From Pavlovales sp. CCMP2436 (lineage: Eukaryota > Haptophyta > Pavlovophyceae > Pavlovales), in assembly GCA_026770615.1 (NCBI GenBank), contig MU631551.1, positions 83,148 to 94,878 of the forward strand: 11,731 nt of DNA, read 5' to 3'. Within the stretch, counting starts at the first letter, position 1. Every line of letters starts with the position of its first letter. The notes under the pieces are model-generated. The model was given only the letters and a program-made list of their open reading frames with translations, made no database searches and was not told the origin of the DNA. The position numbers were made by a program, and so were the translations under genes. This document shows, one piece after another, positions 7,778-11,731 of this stretch.

Positions 7778-8955
7778 CTACGCATTGACCCACGCCGACA
7801 GCACGTCAAGCTGCAGTGTTGAGCTCAGCAGCTGCACTGAGACTGCCACCGACACAGTGCCGCACTCGCCTACCAATCCCTCCTCATCAAGCGAACCCAG
7901 GGGAAAGGAGCTGAACGTCTCGCCCCTCGTGCCAAAGATCGCACCCTGCGAGCAATCGACTTGAACTTGGCAGGCTCGGTCGGGTTTGTCACTGTGACGG
8001 AATAAGCGGCGCGCACTCGGCCATCGAGCAGGGAAGGCGTTCCGACGAGCATGTGCGAGAGGCGCCAATCGGCCGAAATGAAGGGACTAGCCTCCCAAGT
8101 GATGGGCTGGCTAGAATCGTCAGAACCAGAGGGCCAAGTGACATAGGGTGGCACTGAGAATTCTGGCGTCTCGAAGAGGAACTCGCATGACGGGCTCACG
8201 ACGGGCGGCGCCTCGAACCGATCAGCAGGAAAGCCGCGGACGAGAGCCGCAAGCCCTGCGAGGCTGAGGCGAGCCGCGCCGTCCACGATCTGCGCGAGAT
8301 TGCGGTCGAGTGTTGCGAGAGCTATGCCGTGCGGCGATAGCAGCCGCGCAAGCGCCTTGCGGCTGAGAGACCCTCCACCCTGAGCGTGCCCAGCGGTGGC
8401 GTCAACGAGCTGCAGCAGCTGGGGCTGGTTCATCTCCTGGAGCAGCGCTTCGCACCGATTGGCGGCTACGAGCACCAGCGGGCGGACGTCGAGTGCGAGG
8501 GCGAGGCCGTAGAACGAGATGACGTGCTCGGCCGTCTTCGCCTGCTGGACCGCAAACGCTGCGGGCATGCCGAGCGCGCGCGCAGACGAAGAGCTGCAGC
8601 ACGCGCACCTCGCACTCGAAGGGCAGTGCGCAGCAAGCAAAGCCAAAACTCGCAGCGGCAGCCGCGTGAGCATCGAAGCTCAGCTCGCGGAGCTTAGGCG
8701 ACGCGGCCTCGAGCAGCGTGCGCGAGGTCGGCACGCGTCGCGCGACCTGGAAGCGTCCGACGAGTGTCGTCATGCACCATCTCTCGGCAGGTTGCAAGCG
8801 TGCAGCTCCTCTCGCAGCTGAGCCGCCGTCAAGCCGACGGCCGTCCCGAGCGGTGACACGAACATGTCGGGTGCAACCGTGCGCTCCCGTATCGCTACGA
8901 GCTCTTTGCGGAGGTAGTCGACCTCGATTCGGAGCGTGCGCGCTTCCGCGGCTGT
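7778..8955 (-). pseudogene. BTB/BACK/MATH-like coding region broken by frame changes
   Basis: Four GC-biased segments follow one another in alternating frames. Segment A (about 8955-8775): a charged coiled-coil-like stretch, EARTLRIEVDYLRKELVAIR. Segment B (about 8780-8580): LVGRFQVARRVPTSRTLLEA to EVRVLQLF, resembling the first half of a BTB domain. Segment C (about 8577-7965): EHVISFYGLALALDVRPLVL and ANRCEALLQ (end of BTB), a BACK-like helical part, then PPYVTWPSGS to YSVTVTNPTEPAKF, which resembles a MATH sandwich. Segment D (about 7969-7778): GETFSSFPLGSLDEEGLVGE and GTVSVAVSVQL, the closing MATH-like strands, ending at TAG. A and C share one frame; B and D share the other. The junctions leave no room for introns, so the sequence is frame-shifted, either by decay or by assembly errors. 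BTB-BACK proteins are Cul3 substrate adaptors. Confidence 0.5.
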
Positions 8956-8993
8956 CCGGAGGGTGGAACAGTAACACAACTGTATTTTAAAAT

Positions 8994-9056
8994 GCACCCT
9001 GTGCCGGATAAGGGCCTCATCTTGCACCAGGTGCATTTATAGCCTGCACCGGGTGC
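8994..9056. promoter_or_regulatory. Three spaced GCACC...GTGC palindromes
   Basis: GCACCCTGTGC (8994-9004), GCACCAGGTGC (9024-9034) and GCACCGGGTGC (9046-9056) are near-identical 11-base palindromes with starts 30 and 22 apart, just upstream of the BTB-like locus. The middle one contains an E-box-type CAGGTG. Dimer-binding sites are plausible. Confidence 0.4.
9035..9041 (-). promoter_or_regulatory. TATA-like box for the minus-strand locus
   Basis: Minus-strand TATAAAT between the second and third palindromes, about 80 bases before the first coding-like sequence. The nearest in-frame ATG downstream is at 8863-8865. If this box is used, the coiled-coil-like part of segment A would be untranslated or spliced differently. 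Confidence 0.3.
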
Positions 9057-9276
9057 TGATTATCGGACCCGAGAGCAGAGGCACTCGTGCGTGCGCGCCG
9101 ACCCGACCTTTTTTTTTTTAAGCCCGAAGTTACGTTCGTTACCTTTCATCAATGTCCTGCGCCCAAGGTCCACCCTTCATGTCATGTTTAGGTAACTAGT
9201 TATCGTGCACAATTACTGTTCAAGCCAAGCGACCCAGACTAGGCATATTAGTTTATTAGTTACTGATGGGGATTCA
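9057..9276. other. Intergenic, no gene seen
   Basis: It contains a T run (9111-9119) and the palindrome TAACTAGTTA. No coding pattern. Confidence 0.35.
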
Positions 9277-9422
9277 AAGGCCAAGCTGGCGTCTCAGACT
9301 GTCCTGAAAGTTAGTGCGGCTAGTCTGAGCGCTGCGTCGCCCATTCACTGCCAGGTGAATGGGCGGGTCGGCGGGTCGGCAGCAGGCCATTGCCTGCTGC
9401 GTGCCTTAGTCGGTCTGGCCTT
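9277..9422. repeat. Cluster of perfect hairpins
   Basis: Four stem-loops follow in order: GCCA/TGGC (9280-9290); CTCAGACT/AGTCTGAG (9293-9300, 9322-9329); CGCCCATTCAC/GTGAATGGGCG (9338-9348, 9355-9365); GCAGCAGGC/GCCTGCTGC (9379-9387, 9392-9400). AAGGCC (9277-9282) can pair with GGCCTT (9417-9422) around the last three, as an alternative to the first small stem. A structured RNA or a palindromic mobile-element remnant would both fit. Confidence 0.6.
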
Positions 9423-10061
9423 AGTATATGTTATCCCCACCAGTACTATATTATATATAGGAATTCAAGCTGGTGGACTTCGAATATGTACTAAGTTCAT
9501 TGCCATTGTGATTCTGATAAAGTATTTAAGTTAGTTATTAAAACCTCGATTGCTCAAATTACACAAAACGCCTGCCCGGCCACGTGAGAACTCAACTTGG
9601 TCTTCGAAGAGTGAAGTGCGCAAAGTCAGCAAACTGAAGTCAGTGGAGGCGAAGCGCTCTAGGGCGAGGAGAGATTGGGTGACGTGTGCATAGCAAACGG
9701 ACATTGGGACGAGTGCACGAGCCCGTGTGCTGGTACAACGGCAGCTGGCGTGTAGTTTTGGTGGCCCAGCGTAGAGCTTCGCTCACGGTACGCACGGCCC
9801 GTCTCCACGCATAAGACCCATGTGATCGTCGCTGATTAGGGCGTGGCGTCTAGAGTGGCTCTCGATCGCCACTGAGAAGCCTGTATCAGCGAGGTGGGCC
9901 TGTAAGGTGGGCCGCCACCTATCACTCCCGGAGTGCTGGCCGACTGACTGTCCGCCGGTGACGGCAGGTCCTGTGATCGTCGAGAGCATCTCAGTGCGTG
10001 CTCTCGCCGTCAGCCGATGCGAGCTCCGACCGTGCGAGAGGGCGGACGTCGTTATGTAAAG
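9423..10061. other. Intergenic, no gene supported
   Basis: AT-rich to about 9580, then of mixed composition. tgtgatcgtcg occurs twice (about 9821 and 9972) and CACTCCCGGAGTG is a perfect palindrome (about 9925). A 68-codon minus-strand frame (9783-9989) has no recognisable motif. The end is probably the 3' flank of the BRAWNIN-like gene. Confidence 0.4.
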
Positions 10062-10256
10062 TTACTCTGGCTGCTTGCGGCGGTACTCCTCGGGGAGAGG
10101 CAGCGTCGTGTCGGGCTTGTAGACCGTGTGCACGACAGAGGCGCCGGCGAGCATGCTCCCGAAGCAGAGCGTCAGCTGCGAGAGGTAGCGCACCCAGCCG
10201 AAGGCCTGCACCTGCAGCGCGCCCGGCATCTTGGCCCTGAGCGCAGACCCAGCCAT
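10062..10256 (-). CDS. BRAWNIN/UQCC6-like mitochondrial micropeptide
   Basis: A complete 64-residue frame runs from ATG at 10254-10256 to TAA at 10062-10064; a second in-frame ATG at 10227-10229 would give 55 residues. The core reads VRYLSQLTLCFGSMLAGASV then VHTVYKPDTTLPLPEEYRRK. A single hydrophobic helix followed by AGA.VVH..Y+PD.T.P matches, as I recall the family, BRAWNIN (UQCC6, C12orf73), an inner-mitochondrial-membrane micropeptide needed to assemble respiratory complex III. Its length also fits the family (about 70 residues in animals). The frame stays open far upstream, across the antisense of the trehalose-synthase exon, but that part is only GC-rich antisense. The gene is head to head with the trehalose-6-phosphate synthase gene. 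Confidence 0.75.
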   Translation of the reverse strand: MAGSALRAKMPGALQVQAFGWVRYLSQLTLCFGSMLAGASVVHTVYKPDTTLPLPEEYRRKQPE

Positions 10257-10326
10257 CCGGCCGCTGTCCCGCGCCTTCGAATCGCTGTGCCCACGATGGC
10301 CGACTTCATCTAAGGCCGCTACAAGA
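10257..10326. promoter_or_regulatory. 70-bp divergent intergenic region with a short uORF
   Basis: Start codons of the two divergent genes are separated by only these 70 bases, which implies a shared, probably bidirectional promoter with overlapping 5' ends. No TATA box is visible. On the plus strand it contains ATGGCCGACTTCATCTAA (10296-10313), a five-codon uORF in strong start context (A at -3, G at +4) ending 13 bases before the main ATG. Confidence 0.45.
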
Positions 10327-11206
10327 ATGTCCGTCCGGCTGCTCGCGCTGCTCGCGCTGTGCCTGGGCCTCCCCGCCGCGATAGGTCGGGGCGCGGGCGC
10401 GCCACCCGTGGCTAGCCCGCCGCCGGCTGCACCGCCGGCCGCGCCGCCCCGGCGTGCGAGGGGGCGCGCGCTGCGCGAGGGACGGTACGGCGCGCGCCCG
10501 CACGGTCCCGAGCCGGCGGCCGGGCGCGTGGGACTCGACGGCTGGGCGCGCGAGCTGGGCGAGCGCTCCCTCTCTGACCCTGCGCTGGCGCGGAGCAGCG
10601 CCCCCGGCAGCGCCTCGAAGGACGGGAAGGACGGGTTCGTGGCGCGGCAGATGGCGGAACTCTCAAAGCAACTGCGCGCCGAACGGACGCGCCGCTCAGC
10701 GCTGCAGCTCGGGCGGATCGCGCTCACCGACAGGTCGCCGCGCAGCCGTTCGCCACTGTCCTTTGCGTGCCCAGTGGGCCTGCGCCGTTGCCACTGACTC
10801 GTGTCCCACCCCCTCCGCCTGACCACTGCCACATCTCACTGCCACATCTCACCGCCACTTCGCTCAGGTCACCGCGCATCGTGATCGTGGCCAACCGCCT
10901 GCCCTTCTCCATCAGTGCATCCGCCACCAAGCCGCCCATCGCCTCCTCTGCCGCTCTGCCCGCCTCGCCTCCCGTGGCCTCTGAAATATCGCCGAGCACA
11001 CCAAACGGCGCGGCGGCTGCCGAAAGAGCCTCGGACACGCCTCCTGCCTTCACCGGCGCCGTCTCCGACCTCCCTCCCGAATTGGTGGCATCGGCGGGCG
11101 GGCTCGTGTCGGCGCTGACGGGCGTGAAGCGACTGCGCATGCTGTGGGTGGGCTGGCCGGGGGGAGAGGAGCCCGTGGACCCCGGTACGCTGATTGCCAC
11201 TCGTTT
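10327..11206 (+). CDS. Trehalose-6-phosphate synthase (GT20), N-terminal part, with signal-peptide-like leader
   Basis: The enzyme joins UDP-glucose and glucose-6-phosphate into trehalose-6-phosphate. Exon 1 (10327-10733) encodes MSVRLLALLALCLGLPAAIG, a hydrophobic signal-peptide-like leader, a proline/alanine- and arginine-rich stretch and a basic helix (RQMAELSKQLRAERTRR). Exon 2 (10868 onward) encodes RIVIVANRLPF, then ASAGGLVSAL and LWVGWPG, the conserved N-terminal GT20 motifs. By family knowledge the arginine of NRLP and the GG loop bind phosphate and UDP-sugar. Joining the exons splits an Arg codon (AG|G) and keeps the frame. Between NRLP (R146) and GGL (G213) lie 67 residues rich in Ala, Ser and Pro, more than in bacterial or yeast enzymes. 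The exon ends at one of several GT donors (11185, 11203 or 11207); the rest of the enzyme lies outside the window. The leader suggests secretory or plastid routing, which is unusual for this normally cytosolic enzyme. Confidence 0.8.
10734..10867 (+). other. Intron 1 of the trehalose-6-phosphate synthase gene
   Basis: 134 bases, from gtcgcc after gacag to cttcgctcag. It is pyrimidine-rich towards its 3' end and contains candidate branch points (ctgac). A 13-base unit, cactgccacatct, is repeated in tandem (10824-10849) with a degenerate third copy. Removing it joins the leader frame to the catalytic frame; without splicing, the first frame ends at TGA 10795-10797. Confidence 0.65.
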
Positions 11207-11420
11207 GTGTAATCTTTATAATGTATTCCGCTCGAGTCCTCTCATCGTCGTCGGTTCATAACGACGTCACTTTTGCAAGTGGATCTGCCGTTCTAGCAGG
11301 TCTTCAGCTACGCCTGTGCTGCTTGACCATCACTGAAAAAAAGTACGTCGTTGAGTTGCCGGACGCGCCGATGTCCTTGCCACAGTTGAAGTAGTTGTTG
11401 GGTTGGAGCGAGGTGGCAAT
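11207..11420 (+). other. Probable intron 2, no coding signal
   Basis: AT-richer sequence directly after the GT20 exon. It holds a possible acceptor (ttctagcag, about 11300), but the sequence after it does not read as trehalose synthase in any frame. Confidence 0.4.
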
Positions 11421-11530
11421 GGGGACGGTATCCGTGTGCTCTGCAAAGGTCCCTTGATCCGAGTGTTTCTCAACGCTTCGGTCCGGTGGAGACCTATCAG
11501 CGGACGAACGTATTTCTAGATATTTACACA
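11421..11530 (+). repeat. Dispersed ~108-bp repeat, copy D (solo)
   Basis: It starts ggggacggtatccgtgtgct and ends acgtatttctagatatttac, with the middle blocks ctctgcaaaggtcccttgat and ggtccggtggagacct. It is closest to copies A and B, although these sit in the inverted-repeat element some 9 kb away. It probably lies in an intron of the trehalose-6-phosphate synthase gene, in the same orientation. Confidence 0.8.
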
Positions 11531-11731
11531 CGCAGATGCTGGCGTAACAGCGCGAGAGGCTGGGATTGGGGCCAGCCGAGCTGTTGTGCTGTTCCGCATG
11601 GCTTGTCTCTTCTTAACCTTGACGGAAACGCTGTTACTGAGGACCCCCCCCCTCCCCCCCACTAACCCGTCACACATCAAATAGATATGCAGCACAAGCT
11701 CCAGGCAATATATTTGTTGCGTGACGCATTG
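11531..11731. other. No gene seen, C-run low complexity
   Basis: It contains a C-run tract (11644-11661). No trehalose-synthase coding sequence resumes before the window ends. Confidence 0.4.

Noticed and set aside
10257..10832. 256-codon minus-strand ORF extending the micropeptide upstream
   Set aside because: Its N-terminal 190 codons are the antisense of the trehalose-synthase leader exon and show no motif. Only the last 64 codons match a known family.

Overview
The window looks like nuclear DNA of a unicellular eukaryote. Short GC-rich coding stretches with strongly C/G-ending codons sit in AT-rich introns and intergenic DNA. At least one exon join keeps frame across a GT...AG intron, and no bacterial-style operons are present. 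The gene families seen (eukaryotic-type trehalose-6-phosphate synthase, a BRAWNIN-like mitochondrial micropeptide, U-box, BTB/BACK, kelch) fit a GC-rich alga or other protist. A haptophyte- or stramenopile-like alga is a guess only; I cannot place it more precisely.

Layout. 1-105 (-): the cut end of an unrecognised exon. About 290-2490: a large inverted-repeat element, probably a degenerate DNA transposon or foldback element, with arms of roughly 450 bp around a GC-rich core carrying a ~202-bp tandem repeat. About 2500-4640: mostly AT-rich DNA with one weak ORF, a perfect 66-bp tandem duplication and a short segment related to the transposon core. 4690-4919 (-): a single kelch-blade exon. 4990-5099: a solo copy of the repeat that forms the inner end of the element's arms. 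5100-6250: repeats and no convincing gene. 6266-8955 (-): a locus with a U-box exon at its 3' end, a BACK-like exon, and upstream a BTB/BACK/MATH-like stretch broken by frame changes. 9277-9422: a cluster of perfect hairpins. 10062-10256 (-) and 10327-11206 (+): a head-to-head pair, a BRAWNIN/UQCC6-like micropeptide and a trehalose-6-phosphate synthase whose first exon encodes a signal-peptide-like N-terminus. 11421-11530: another solo copy of the dispersed repeat, apparently inside a trehalose-synthase intron.

Functionally, the right end pairs a respiratory-chain assembly factor with a storage/stress-sugar enzyme over a 70-bp gap. The middle holds a ubiquitin-ligase-type locus that may be decaying. 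The left third is dominated by mobile-element sequence. I found no rRNA, tRNA, CRISPR array or viral or toxin gene.
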